From contig NZ_JAANCM010000004.1 in NCBI RefSeq assembly GCF_011603255.1, positions 186,001 to 250,000 on the forward strand: a stretch of DNA of 64,000 bases, read 5' to 3'. The notes beneath the pieces are model-generated. The model worked only from the letters and a program-made list of their open reading frames with translations. It did not search any database and was not told the DNA's origin. The stretch comes from Ferranicluibacter rubi. GTDB lineage: Bacteria; Pseudomonadota; Alphaproteobacteria; Rhizobiales; Rhizobiaceae. A program made the position numbers and the translations under genes. Shown piece after piece: positions 53,020-62,718 of this stretch (its first letter is position 1; every line of letters begins with the position of its first letter).

Positions 53020-55565
53020 TCAGAGATCGCGCAGAACGGGCGCTGCCTTCTGCCCGAGCACGCGCCATGTCCCCGCAAGCCCGATGCCGACCGTCATGAC
53101 CAGAGCGACAACGATCGTCAGCACAGCCACATCCGGCAGGAAGGACGACGGCAGCGTCATGATGCGGGCCACCACGAACCACGCCGCCACACCGCCTGCC
53201 AGAAGCGCAAAGATCGCGGTGGAAAGGCCGAGGATTGCATATTCGTAGCAAAAGGCCCGGATCAGCGTCGCGCGGGTCGCACCCAGCGTCTTCAGCACCA
53301 CCGCATCATGGATGCGCGCGCGGTTGCCGGCGGCCAGCGCGCCGGAGAGCACGAGAACCGAGGCAACGAGCGCGACGCCGGCCGCAGCACGGATCGCGGT
53401 GGCCAACTGCCCCAGCAGGCCGTTGACGATGTCGAGCGCATCCTTCACCCGCACGCTCGTGATGGTCGGATAGGTGTTGGTGATCTGACGCAGTGCCGCT
53501 GCCTCCTGCTCAGCCGTGGCCGATGGGTCGATGACGGTCGCGAGCCAAGCATGCGGCGCTCCGGCGAATGTGTTGGGCGAAAACACCATGACGAAATTGA
53601 TCGACAGCGATTCCCATTCGACCGTGCGGAAGTTGGAGATGCGGGCCGTGATGTTGCGGCCGAGCACGTTGACGGTGACGGTGTCGCCCACCTTCAGGTT
53701 CAATTCGCGCGCCTCCTGCTCGGAGAAGGACACCAGCGGCTCGCCGCTATAGCCGTCCGGCCACCATGTACCCTCGACGAGACGCGAATTCTCCGGCAGG
53801 TTCTTCGCATAGGTAATGCCGCGGTCGCCCCGGAGCACCCAGCGCCCGGCCGGCGCAACCTCGCGCTTGGCGACGTCCTCGCCGTTGAAGGCAAGGATGC
53901 GGCCGCGCAGCATCGGCACCTCGATGACCTTGCCGGCCGGGAGGGCCCTGTTCAACAGCGAGCGAAACCCTTCGATCTCGCTGCCCTGGATGTCGACGAA
54001 GAAGAAATTGGGCGCCCGCTCCGGCAGGTTTCCCGTCAGCTCCCGCCGCAGGTTTCCATCGATCAGCGCCAGCGTCACGAGAAGCGCAAGCCCGAGGCCG
54101 AGCGAGAGAACGACGGAAGGCGTCAGCGCACCCGGCCGATGGATATTGCCGATCGCTAGCCGTAGGGCCGGTGAGGAAACCCGCGGGCTCCGCCGCGCAA
54201 GGGCCGCGACCAGCACCGAAACGCCGCGCAGCACGACGAACGAAAAGGCGATGGCGCCGAGAAAGACGAGCGAGATCATCCGGTCGTAGGCCGTGAAGAT
54301 GGCGAGACCGCCAAGTGCCGCAAGGCTCAAGGCCGCGGCCGCCAGATAGGGCCAGGTCGGCCAGCGATTTCGGTCGAAGTCCTGATTGCGGAAGAGCGCG
54401 GTTGCCGGCACGCTGCGCGCGCGGCCGAGCGGCAGGCAGGCAAAGGCGAGCGCCGTGAGCAGGCCGAACAGAGCAGCGAGCCCGAGCGCCGAGGGATAGA
54501 GCTGGAGATCCGTTGATATCGGCAGGATATCGGCGAGAAACCGGGCGGCAACCAGCGGAATAATCGCGCCGATGACGAGGCCGATAAAGATGCCGATCAT
54601 CGCGATCAGCAGGATCTGGATGAGATAGATGGTGGAAACGAGAGCGCCGGGCGCGCCCAGGCACTTGAACGCTGCGATGACGCCGCGCTTGGCATCGAGA
54701 TAGGCCCGAACCGCATTGGCGACCCCGACCCCGCCGACGATCAGCGCCGTCAGCCCGACGAGTGTCAGGAACTGCGAAAAGCGCGTGATGTTCGCCGTCA
54801 GCGACGGCGCGGCATTCTGGCTGGAGCGGATGGACCATCCCGCCTGCGGAAACTGCTGCTCCGCTTGTGCGCGAACCGCCGGCACCCCTGTAGGGTCGGC
54901 AAGGCGCAGCTTATAGGCATGCTCGACCAGGCTTCCGGTCTGCACGAGACCGCTGGCCGCAAGCACCTCCTGCGACACCAACAGCCGCGGCGCGAAACCG
55001 AACCCGTCCGACAGCGCATCCGGCTCGCGCACCAGCGTGCCGGAAATCTTCACCCGCGCATTGCCGATGAGCAGGGTATCGCCCGCCTTTACACCGAGAC
55101 GATCGAGAAGCAGAGGGGCCGCGAGCGCGCCATAGGTGCCGTTCTCGACGGAGAGAAGCGAGGCGAGCGGCGCCTGCGGTGCGCTTTCCAGCGTGCCATA
55201 GAGCGGATAGGCGGCATCCACCGCCTTCAGCTCCACCAGTGCCTGGTTCGAGCCATCGGGAAGCCGCGCCATGGAGCGCAATCCCGATGTAAGGGACACA
55301 TCGCCGGCACCGTCGAGAAAGCTTTTCTCCTCGGTATTGGCCAGACGGTTGTTCAGCTCGAACCGGATATCGCCCGCCAGCAGCGCCTGCCCCTGGGAGG
55401 CGATGGAGCCGGTGATGGCCTGCGACAGCGAGTTGACGCCGGCAATCGCCGCCGTTCCCAGCGCGATGCAGGCAAGGAAGATGTAGAAGCCCGACAACCC
55501 ACCGCGCATTTCGCGCAGGGCAAGCCGCAAAGCGAGCGAAAGATCCGGCAGGCGCAAGGACGCCA

Positions 55566-55569
<4 letters not shown>
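53020..55569 (-). CDS. ABC transporter permease, YbbP/FtsX-type
   Basis: An 849-residue inner-membrane permease with two FtsX/MacB-like halves. TM1 is near 25-47, a large periplasmic domain follows, then three helices near 265-390, further helices near 410-460, a second periplasmic domain and three C-terminal helices. This ten-helix layout is that of YbbP (also called LolCE-like or lysophospholipase-L1 exporter). It overlaps the ATPase gene by 4 bp (ATGA), and tesA is divergent next door, as in E. coli where ybbAP neighbours tesA. Confidence 0.88.
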
Positions 55570-56282
<713 letters not shown>

Positions 56283-56344
56283 GGGGTCCGCCCTATATAA
56301 GGATTATGCTGCAATTGCTCACATCCGGATTTAGGAGCGGCTTG

Positions 56345-56980
56345 ATGCGAATGAAAGGTTTCGGGGCGCTTTTCCTGGCTGCTCTCGCAGGTTTGATCGC
56401 GGCAGGCCCGCTTCATGCTGCCCCCATCGAACTCGTCGGCTTCGGAGACAGCCTGATGGCAGGCTATCAATTACCGCCCGACGACGCTTTTCCCGCACGG
56501 CTGGAGAAGGCTTTGCGCGACAAGGGCCATGACGTGTCGATCTCCAATGCCGGCGTTTCCGGCGATACGACGTCCGGCGGCCTTGCCCGCATCGACTGGT
56601 CGGTCCCGGACGGCACCAAGGGCGTCATCCTCGAACTCGGCGCCAATGATGCGCTACGTGGCATTCCGCCGGAGGAGAGCCGCAAGAACCTTGTCGCGAT
56701 GATCGAAAAGCTGAAGGCGCGCGGCATCGGCGTTCTTTTGGTTGGCATGCTCGCACCGCCGAACATGGGCGGCGACTATGCCGATCGCTTCAACCCGATC
56801 TATCCTGAGCTCGCCAAGACCTATGGCGTCCCGCTCTACCCCTTCTTCCTCGATGGCGTCGTAGAGGATGCGGGCCTGAAGATCGAAGATGGCATGCACC
56901 CCAACCCCAAGGGCGTCGGCGTCATGGTGGAACGAATGCTGCCCGTGGTCGAGACCTTCGTTCAGGGATTGCCGAAATGA
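56345..56980 (+). CDS. tesA: Arylesterase / acyl-CoA thioesterase I
   Basis: A 211-residue SGNH/GDSL hydrolase (TesA, lysophospholipase L1). A signal peptide ends near LHA (residue 25). Catalytic blocks are GFGDSLMAGYQLP (Ser36), the oxyanion Gly in SGDTTSGG, LGAND, and the Asp/His pair in DGMHPNPKG. It hydrolyses acyl thioesters and lysophospholipids in the periplasm. The start at 56345 has AGGAG 7 nt upstream. It is divergent from the ybbAP-like pair, a conserved neighbourhood. Confidence 0.92.
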   Translation: MRMKGFGALFLAALAGLIAAGPLHAAPIELVGFGDSLMAGYQLPPDDAFPARLEKALRDKGHDVSISNAGVSGDTTSGGLARIDWSVPDGTKGVILELGANDALRGIPPEESRKNLVAMIEKLKARGIGVLLVGMLAPPNMGGDYADRFNPIYPELAKTYGVPLYPFFLDGVVEDAGLKIEDGMHPNPKGVGVMVERMLPVVETFVQGLPK

Positions 56981-57168
56981 ACAGAGACACCGAGCCGGCA
57001 AGACTGTTGCACGCAGTTTGGCCGTCATCTGGAGCGCGTAGTCGACCATTGGCCGTCAATCACCGTTGGACAAATATTGCAGGTGCGAATTTGTAGTTGC
57101 CTGCCGCGGCGCGTCGTGGTCGGCTGGGATGTCTGCAAGAGGTTTTTGCAAGATTCGGGGAGCTCGTC

Positions 57169-57759
57169 ATGCCGAGACTGTTTACCGCCCTCGAAATCCC
57201 GCGAAATGCGGCGATGAGCCTGTCCCTTCTGCGCGGGGGCCTTCCCGGCGCGCGCTGGATCGATGTCGAGAACTACCACATCACCCTCCGCTTCATCGGC
57301 GACGTCGATAACCGCACGGCCGACGAGATCGTCGATCGCCTCGACCGGATCGAGCGACCGGAATTCGAACTTCAACTGACGGGAACCGGCGCCTTCGGCT
57401 CCAAGAAGCCGCATTCGGTCTGGGCCGGCGTCACCAACCCGCCGGAACTGATAGCCCTGCAGGCCGAGATCGAGCGCATCTGCCAGCGGCTGGGCCTTCC
57501 CGCCGATCCGCGCAAATTCACGCCCCATGTCACGCTGGCGCGCCTCCGTTCCTCGCGGGTGGACGATGTCGTCCACTATCTTTCGGGTCGCGGCGGTTTC
57601 TACACCAACCCATTCACCGTTTCGCGCTTCGTGCTCCTGTCCTCGCGCGACTCCGTCGGAGGCGGCCCCTACCTCACGGAAGACGTGTTCCAGCTCCACG
57701 AGCCGCGCTCGTCCGGCTTCGCACGCGTTGAGGAACAGTCGGCCAAGGGCATGCTATGA
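57169..57759 (+). CDS. thpR: RNA 2',3'-cyclic phosphodiesterase (2H family)
   Basis: A 196-residue 2H phosphoesterase (LigT/ThpR). The two HXTX catalytic motifs are HITLRF (His37) and HVTLAR (His120). Family start RLFTALEIP is seen at residue 3. These enzymes open 2',3'-cyclic phosphates on RNA ends. The ATG at 57169 follows GGGGAG by 7 nt. It lies 188 bp downstream of tesA and 46 bp upstream of the pterin dehydratase gene in the same direction. Confidence 0.9.
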   Translation: MPRLFTALEIPRNAAMSLSLLRGGLPGARWIDVENYHITLRFIGDVDNRTADEIVDRLDRIERPEFELQLTGTGAFGSKKPHSVWAGVTNPPELIALQAEIERICQRLGLPADPRKFTPHVTLARLRSSRVDDVVHYLSGRGGFYTNPFTVSRFVLLSSRDSVGGGPYLTEDVFQLHEPRSSGFARVEEQSAKGML

Positions 57760-57805
57760 CCGCACGGCACCTGTTGGTGCCGAAGCAAGACATAAGGTGA
57801 CTGGC

Positions 57806-58114
57806 ATGACCAAGCGCGACAGACTGAACGCCGACGATATCGCCGCAGGTCTTGCGGATCTTCCCGGCTGGTCGCTGGCCGAAGACGGGCTGTCCATCGA
57901 AAAGACCTACCGCTTCAAATCCTTCGTCGAGGCTTTCGGCTTCATGAGCCAGAGCGCGCTGGCCGCAGAGAAGCTCGATCATCACCCCGAATGGTTCAAC
58001 GTCTACAACCGCGTCGATGTGAAACTGACGACGCATACGGCGAAGGGCGTGACGGCGCTCGACCTTGCGCTCGCCGCGCGCATGGAGGCGGCGGCATCTC
58101 CCGCATGTCCGTGA
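57806..58114 (+). CDS. 4a-hydroxytetrahydrobiopterin (pterin-4a-carbinolamine) dehydratase
   Basis: A 102-residue PhhB/PCD-family protein. The active-site signature KLDHHPEWFNVYNRVDVKLTTH (in two pieces) contains His59, His60 and His77. It regenerates the pterin cofactor for aromatic amino-acid hydroxylases; no hydroxylase gene lies nearby, and in many bacteria the protein serves molybdopterin or other pterin chemistry. AAGGTGA precedes the ATG. It is probably cotranscribed with thpR. Confidence 0.92.
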   Translation: MTKRDRLNADDIAAGLADLPGWSLAEDGLSIEKTYRFKSFVEAFGFMSQSALAAEKLDHHPEWFNVYNRVDVKLTTHTAKGVTALDLALAARMEAAASPACP

Positions 58115-58120
58115 CTGTCG

Positions 58121-58148
58121 TTTGAATTGCTCGAATGTTTTCCCATAT
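58121..58148 (+). promoter_or_regulatory. Candidate RpoH-type promoter of the DUF1232 gene
   Basis: TTTGAAT (58121-58127), 14 nt, CCCATAT (58142-58148) resembles the sigma-32 pattern CTTGAAA-N11/15-CCCATNT and lies 50 nt before the DUF1232 start. One mismatch in each box class is tolerated; unproven. Confidence 0.35.
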
Positions 58149-58197
58149 CAGGGATCAGGAAACAGGCGAGGTCAGGCGCATGAAAGCGGAAACGACG

Positions 58198-58578
58198 ATG
58201 AACGAGGTCAAGATCGGCGAAATCCTCCTGCCGGGCGACCGCAGCGAGCAGGAGTCCAAGGCGCAGAAGGTTCGCCGCCGCTTCTGGCCGACGCTGAAGC
58301 GGGCCGTGCGCCAGGTTCCCTTCAGCCGCGATCTCGTCGCCGCCTATTATTGTGCGATGGACCCCGCGACGCCATTGCGCACCCGCGGTATCCTGCTGGG
58401 CGCGCTCGCCTATTTCGTCATGCCGTTCGATGTCCTGCCCGACGTCCTCGCCATGGTCGGCTTTTCCGACGACATCGCGGTCCTCACGGCTGCCTTCGCG
58501 GCCATCAGCGGACAGATCAAGGAAAACCATTACGACAAGGCGGACACGGCGCTGGGCGAGGAAGGCCTCGCCGCGTGA
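58198..58578 (+). CDS. DUF1232 (YkvA-like) membrane protein
   Basis: A 126-residue YkvA/DUF1232 protein. The conserved core RTRGILLGALAYFVMPFDVLPDVLAMVGFSDDIAVL, read in parts, forms one or two membrane-embedded helices with the DxxPD motif typical of the family. Function is unknown. Starts at 58180 and 58198 are both possible; the latter begins nearer the KIGEILLPGD block shared with rhizobial relatives. A sigma-32-like promoter candidate lies upstream. It converges with the ECF sigma gene. Confidence 0.82.
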   Translation: MNEVKIGEILLPGDRSEQESKAQKVRRRFWPTLKRAVRQVPFSRDLVAAYYCAMDPATPLRTRGILLGALAYFVMPFDVLPDVLAMVGFSDDIAVLTAAFAAISGQIKENHYDKADTALGEEGLAA

Positions 58579-58598
58579 CGCAATGAGGCTGGAAACAG

Positions 58599-59171
58599 CT
58601 ATTCCGTCCCGTCGATGCCGTCATCGTGAAGAAGTGTGCGCAGCTTCCCGAAGGCGAGCCTGATCCGCGACTTCACCGTGCCGAGCGGCAAACCGGTCGA
58701 TGCGGCGATTTCCGAATGCGACTGCCCGAAGAAGAAGGCGAGCTGGATAAGTTTGACCTGTTCGCTCGGAAGCTTGGCGAGTGCTGCGCGCACCACATCC
58801 TCGCGATCGCCGCTTTGAACCAGCTCATCCGGCGCAGGCGGTGCGGCCGGCAAAAGAAGCGGATCCTTCTCATCCAGCTTGCGCGTCAACTGCCGCCGCG
58901 CGGCGTCGATACGCCGGTTTCGCGCGATTCTAAAGAGCCAAGTGGACAGCGAGGACTTCTCGGCATCGTAGAGAGCGGCCTTGTGCCATAGGACGATCAT
59001 CACCTCCTGCACGATCTCCTCCGCCTCGTTGGACGGCGTGTTCTGTCGCAACAGGAACGATTTCAGCCGGGGGGCAAAAAAATGAAACAGTTCGGCGAAG
59101 GCGGCTTGGTCCCGCTTTTTCGCGACGGCATCCGCCAGCCCTGCGAAATGCTGTCTCGCGTCCCCTGTCAT
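58599..59171 (-). CDS. ECF sigma factor (ECF11/RpoE-ChrR-like)
   Basis: A 190-residue extracytoplasmic-function sigma factor. Region 2 shows FAELFHFFAPRLKSFLLRQ, EAEEIVQEVMIVLWHKA and SLSTWLFRIARNRRIDAARR in pieces; region 4 shows FFFGQSHSEIAASTGLPLGTVKSRIRLAFGKLR. The sequence resembles the RpoE of Rhodobacter that responds to singlet oxygen with anti-sigma ChrR. No anti-sigma gene follows it (the neighbour is the convergent DUF1232 gene), so control must come from elsewhere. The start at 59171 aligns with homologues. Confidence 0.88.
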   Translation of the reverse strand: MTGDARQHFAGLADAVAKKRDQAAFAELFHFFAPRLKSFLLRQNTPSNEAEEIVQEVMIVLWHKAALYDAEKSSLSTWLFRIARNRRIDAARRQLTRKLDEKDPLLLPAAPPAPDELVQSGDREDVVRAALAKLPSEQVKLIQLAFFFGQSHSEIAASTGLPLGTVKSRIRLAFGKLRTLLHDDGIDGTE

Positions 59172-59639
59172 GCCTGCCTTCAGGGCCTCCGTGCCCAAGA
59201 TTTGGTGTATGTGAAACAACAGGTAAAGCTCATTCGAGAAACGTCAAACTGTTGCCCGATTCTTTGTGACATTAGCGGCTCATCGGGGTGACATTATCGC
59301 GAAATCGGACCGTTTCCGATCCGACCTGACCCAATCGAAACGCACGAACAGCCGTAAACTGCGGATGCCGACGGTGCTTCGAACGCTTAGAGCCCCGATA
59401 GGACGAACAGGCTGTCTGAGAGCGACATCCAGAACGAGGGCGACGGAGATCCGGCAGCGACGCCGGTCGTCGTGAACGATGCACGGCACGTCCAGAGCGT
59501 ATCGTTTCCGCACGTTCCCGCCTTATTCTTGTGGTGTTGACGGTTTGGTAACCTGAATGAAGTCACAATAATCGTAATCGCGACCATGCATCGCCCGGCA
59601 TCGGACGGGCGCTGGCAGCAAGACAACCGGCAGGACAAG
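59172..59639. other. Divergent spacer ECF sigma / IalB-like gene
   Basis: These 468 bp hold no supported gene. TTGACG at 59537-59542 could be a -35 box for the IalB-like gene, but the hexamer 17 nt later is poor. No self-regulated ECF promoter was recognised. Confidence 0.5.
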
Positions 59640-60143
59640 ATGTTTGTAAGACAGCTCTCAACCGCACTCGCACTCCTTCTCGCTGGCGCAGGCATCGCTT
59701 CGGCACAGTCTCCGACGCGCATCCAGCAGTTCAATGCCTGGGGGGCCTATTCCTACCAGTCGGGCAAGTCGAAGGTCTGCTACGTCCTGTCGGTGCCGAA
59801 GGAAAAGAGCCCTGCCAATGTCGATCACGGCGATATCTTCTTCCTGGTCTCGCAGCGACCGGGACAGAACATCTCCTACGAGCCGCAGGCCATGATGGGC
59901 TACGCCCTTCAGGAAAACTCCAAGGTCACCGTGACCATCGACGCCAAGAACTTCACACTGTTTACCAAGGGCAACTCCGCCTGGGTCGAGAATGCTGCCG
60001 AAGAGCCGGCTCTGGTGGCAGCCATGAAGGTCGGCAAGGCCATGTCCGTCGTCGCAAAGTCGCGCAAGGGCACGCAGACCAACTATTCCTACTCGCTGTC
60101 CGGCATCTCGGCCGCGCTGAAGCAGATCGAAAGCTGCAAGTAA
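59640..60143 (+). CDS. Invasion-associated locus B (IalB)-like periplasmic protein
   Basis: A 167-residue secreted protein. The signal peptide (FVRQLSTALALLLAGAGIASAQS, about 22 residues, given in part) is followed by an IalB-type beta-rich domain: FNAWGAYSYQSGKSKVCYVLS, then VTIDAKNFTLFTKGNSAWVEN and the C-terminal YSLSGISAALKQIESCK. Cys residues near both ends could pair. IalB was named for erythrocyte invasion by Bartonella, but soil rhizobia carry many relatives, so a general envelope role is likelier. AGGACAAG precedes the start. It lies upstream of rlmN. Confidence 0.85.
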   Translation: MFVRQLSTALALLLAGAGIASAQSPTRIQQFNAWGAYSYQSGKSKVCYVLSVPKEKSPANVDHGDIFFLVSQRPGQNISYEPQAMMGYALQENSKVTVTIDAKNFTLFTKGNSAWVENAAEEPALVAAMKVGKAMSVVAKSRKGTQTNYSYSLSGISAALKQIESCK

Positions 60144-60165
60144 GCACCTCTGCAGAGAATGGATC

Positions 60166-60188
60166 GAAGGCCGGCCTCGCCGGCCTTC
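60166..60188 (+). terminator. Terminator-like hairpin after IalB-like gene
   Basis: GAAGGCCGGC (60166-60175) pairs perfectly with GCCGGCCTTC (60179-60188) around CTC, followed by GTCGTTTC. The stem is strong and the T-tract weak. Confidence 0.55.
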
Positions 60189-60395
60189 GTCGTTTCGGCC
60201 GTACGGCATCACCCTGCAGGAGGTGACGCCCGGCCAATTTCGTGCTAGACGCCGCATCAACGACATGCCGAACGGGTGAGACGCTCCCCGTGCGCCTTAT
60301 AGTGCCTGCTCCCGTTTCGCCCTTCCGTCCCTTTCGTCCAACCGACCGGGAACCGTTCGGCGTTGCGGGCAAAGCTGCGACAGGAACATTGTGTG

Positions 60396-61625
60396 ATGAC
60401 CGATATCCTTTCCCTCGACCGCCCCGCACGCCCGACCGCCCGGCCGGCAGCGCTGCAGGAAATGCCCTCCCTCATCGGCCTCACGCGTGAGGAGATGGGC
60501 AGGGCGCTGGCCGACGTCGGCGTGGCCGAACGGCAGGTGAAGATGCGCGTCAGCCAGCTCTGGAACTGGCTCTACGTTCGCGGCGTGTCGGATTTCGACC
60601 ATATGACGAACGTCTCCAAGGATATGCGGGAGATACTGAAGCGGCATTTCACCATTGCCCGGCCGGAAATCGTTGAGGAGCAGATCTCAACCGACGGGAC
60701 GCGGAAGTGGCTGCTGCGCTTTCCGGCGCGCGGTGCTGGTCGCCCGGTCGAGATCGAGACGGTCTATATTCCCGAGGAAGGCCGGGGAACGCTCTGCATC
60801 TCCAGCCAGGTCGGCTGCACGCTGACCTGTTCCTTCTGCCACACGGGCACGCAGAAGCTCGTGCGCAACCTGACGGCGGAGGAGATCCTAGCCCAGCTGC
60901 TGCTCGCCCGCGACCGCCTCGGCGACTTCCCGGATCGCGACACGCCCCCCGGCACGATCGCCCCGGCCGAAGGCCGCAAGGTCTCCAACGTCGTGATGAT
61001 GGGCATGGGCGAACCGCTCTACAATTTTGAAAGCGTCAAGACCGCGCTGCTGATCGCGACCGATGGCGATGGCCTGTCCTTGTCGAAGCGACGCGTGACG
61101 CTATCCACTTCGGGCATCGTTCCGGAAATCTATCGCACCGGCGAGGAAATCGGCGTGATGCTGGCGATCTCGCTCCATGCCGTGCGGGACGACCTGCGCG
61201 ACATGCTGGTGCCGATCAACAAGAAATATCCGCTAAAGGACCTGATGGACGCCTGCCGCGCCTATCCCGGCGTCTCCAACGCCCGCCGCATCACCTTCGA
61301 ATATGTGATGCTGGAAGGGGTCAACGACAGCCTCGAGGATGCCAAGGAGCTGGTGAAGCTCCTGAAGGGCGTTCCCGCCAAGATCAACCTCATCCCGTTC
61401 AACCCCTGGCCGGGCACGAACTACCAGTGTTCCCAATGGGAGCAGATCGAGAAGTTCGCCGACTTCATCAACGCCGCCGGCTATGCCTCGCCCATCCGTA
61501 CCCCGCGCGGCCGTGACATCCTTGCCGCCTGTGGCCAGCTCAAGTCGGAATCCGAGCGCATGCGCAAGGTCGACCGCATGGCCTTCGAAGCGATGATGAT
61601 CGCCAATCACGGCGCCGACGATTGA
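60396..61625 (+). CDS. rlmN: 23S rRNA (A2503-C2)/tRNA (A37-C2) methyltransferase RlmN
   Basis: A 409-residue radical-SAM methyltransferase. The cluster motif is CTLTCSFC (Cys141, 145, 148); the methyl-carrying second cysteine is probably Cys379 in [18 protein letters not shown] and [11 protein letters not shown] are family signatures. It methylates A2503 in 23S rRNA and A37 in some tRNAs. The ATG at 60396 gives an N-terminal LSLDRPARP region as in rhizobial homologues. It is followed at once by two tiny membrane-protein genes. Confidence 0.94.
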   Translation: MTDILSLDRPARPTARPAALQEMPSLIGLTREEMGRALADVGVAERQVKMRVSQLWNWLYVRGVSDFDHMTNVSKDMREILKRHFTIARPEIVEEQISTDGTRKWLLRFPARGAGRPVEIETVYIPEEGRGTLCISSQVGCTLTCSFCHTGTQKLVRNLTAEEILAQLLLARDRLGDFPDRDTPPGTIAPAEGRKVSNVVMMGMGEPLYNFESVKTALLIATDGDGLSLSKRRVTLSTSGIVPEIYRTGEEIGVMLAISLHAVRDDLRDMLVPINKKYPLKDLMDACRAYPGVSNARRITFEYVMLEGVNDSLEDAKELVKLLKGVPAKINLIPFNPWPGTNYQCSQWEQIEKFADFINAAGYASPIRTPRGRDILAACGQLKSESERMRKVDRMAFEAMMIANHGADD

Positions 61626-61626
61626 G

Positions 61627-61851
61627 ATGAGCCTGATCCACAACGAGCGAACGAAGCTGACGGCGACCTATTTCAATGGCGCCGCGATCTCCATTTTCGC
61701 CATCGGTGGATTTGCTCCCGTCGCTGCCGGCTTCGGCAGCGGCCTTCAAACCGTCACGATCTCGTCAAGCCTGACGAGCGTCGTTTGTATTTCCACGTCG
61801 ATCATACTACATTTACTGGCAAGACGTGTCCTGAAGGGATTGATCGCATGA
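61627..61851 (+). CDS. Small two-helix membrane protein (unknown)
   Basis: A 74-residue protein with a short charged start (SLIHNERTKLTATYFNG) and two hydrophobic segments (about 18-36 and 44-66), ending in Arg/Lys. Similar short proteins are, as far as I recall, scattered in rhizobial genomes with no known function. It starts only 1 nt after the rlmN stop, and its own stop overlaps the next small ORF start (ATGA). The coding-like overlap and helix pattern argue for a real gene. Confidence 0.65.
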   Translation: MSLIHNERTKLTATYFNGAAISIFAIGGFAPVAAGFGSGLQTVTISSSLTSVVCISTSIILHLLARRVLKGLIA

Positions 61852-61973
61852 CCATCGCACAGTTCATGACCTTTCTGATCACCCCGGCGGCCGCAATCGG
61901 CTTCGGGCTCGTCATGCTCCGCATTACGCGCCGCGACCAGAAGCGAGAGCTTGCGAAGAAGCACGCGCACTGA
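61848..61973 (+). CDS. Very small single-helix membrane protein (unknown)
   Basis: A 41-residue product with one hydrophobic helix (about 3-25, AQFMTFLITPAAAIGFGLVML) and a strongly basic tail (RRDQKRELAKKHAH). It is translationally coupled to the preceding 74-residue gene by an ATGA overlap. No function is assigned; short hydrophobic proteins with basic tails may act as membrane-protein regulators or simply be partners of the first protein. Its end is 7 bp from the convergent LysE-family stop. Confidence 0.55.
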   Translation: MTIAQFMTFLITPAAAIGFGLVMLRITRRDQKRELAKKHAH

Positions 61974-61980
61974 CCTTCGA

Positions 61981-62622
61981 TTACCGCGCCTGCGTGAGCA
62001 CGATCTTCACCGCAAACAGCGAAAATACGCCCGCAAAAACGTAGTCTATGGTGCGCATGACGCCCGGCCGTGCCTGAAGCCATCCCGAAAGCCGGTCCGC
62101 CGTCAGCACGACCGCGATGTTGATCGGCAGGGACACGGCAATCAGGGTCAATCCGAGCACGATCAGCTTCGCTCGAAGATTCGGATCACCGGCCGTGACG
62201 AATTGCGGCAGGAAGGTCATGAAGAAGATGATGACCTTGGGATTGAGCAGATTGACAGACAGTCCGGACAGGATGTTCGCCACTGGCGAAGCCTTCGGAG
62301 CCGCCATGCGCTTGACCGAAAGGCTCGATCCGTAGCGGATCGCCTGAATGGCGATGTATAGCAGATAGGCCGCACCCCCGGTCTTCAGCACAAAGAAAGC
62401 GGTCGGGGATGCCGTGACAAGCGCCGAGACGCCGAAGGCAACGAGGAATGTGTGCACCAGGCAGCCCAGATTGGTCCCCAGACTGACTTGAAACGCTGCC
62501 GCCCGCCCTTGGCTCAGCGCCCGGCTGATCCAGAGCGTCATGTCGGGTCCGGGCGTGATCGCAAGCAGAAGGCTTGCAGCGGCAAAGGCCAGCAGGGTCG
62601 GCAGGCTGGGGATGAAGTCCAT
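61981..62622 (-). CDS. LysE family amino-acid exporter
   Basis: A 213-residue LysE/RhtB-type exporter with six hydrophobic helices. The family start LLLAITPGPDMTLWISRALSQG and the central LSVNLLNPKVIIFFMTFLPQFV (in pieces) are clear. These permeases expel amino acids such as threonine, homoserine or lysine; the substrate cannot be read from sequence. The start at 62622 (MDFIPSLP) is preferred over 62655, which adds 11 non-hydrophobic residues. It is divergent from tenA. Confidence 0.9.
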   Translation of the reverse strand: MDFIPSLPTLLAFAAASLLLAITPGPDMTLWISRALSQGRAAAFQVSLGTNLGCLVHTFLVAFGVSALVTASPTAFFVLKTGGAAYLLYIAIQAIRYGSSLSVKRMAAPKASPVANILSGLSVNLLNPKVIIFFMTFLPQFVTAGDPNLRAKLIVLGLTLIAVSLPINIAVVLTADRLSGWLQARPGVMRTIDYVFAGVFSLFAVKIVLTQAR

Positions 62623-62718
62623 GACATCGTCTCGCAGAAGGGTTCTGTGCTTCATCAGCTTTTGCAGCTATTCCCAGGCAAGGCAAGAACCTCCCCATCC
62701 TCGCTGAAGGGCTCCCGT

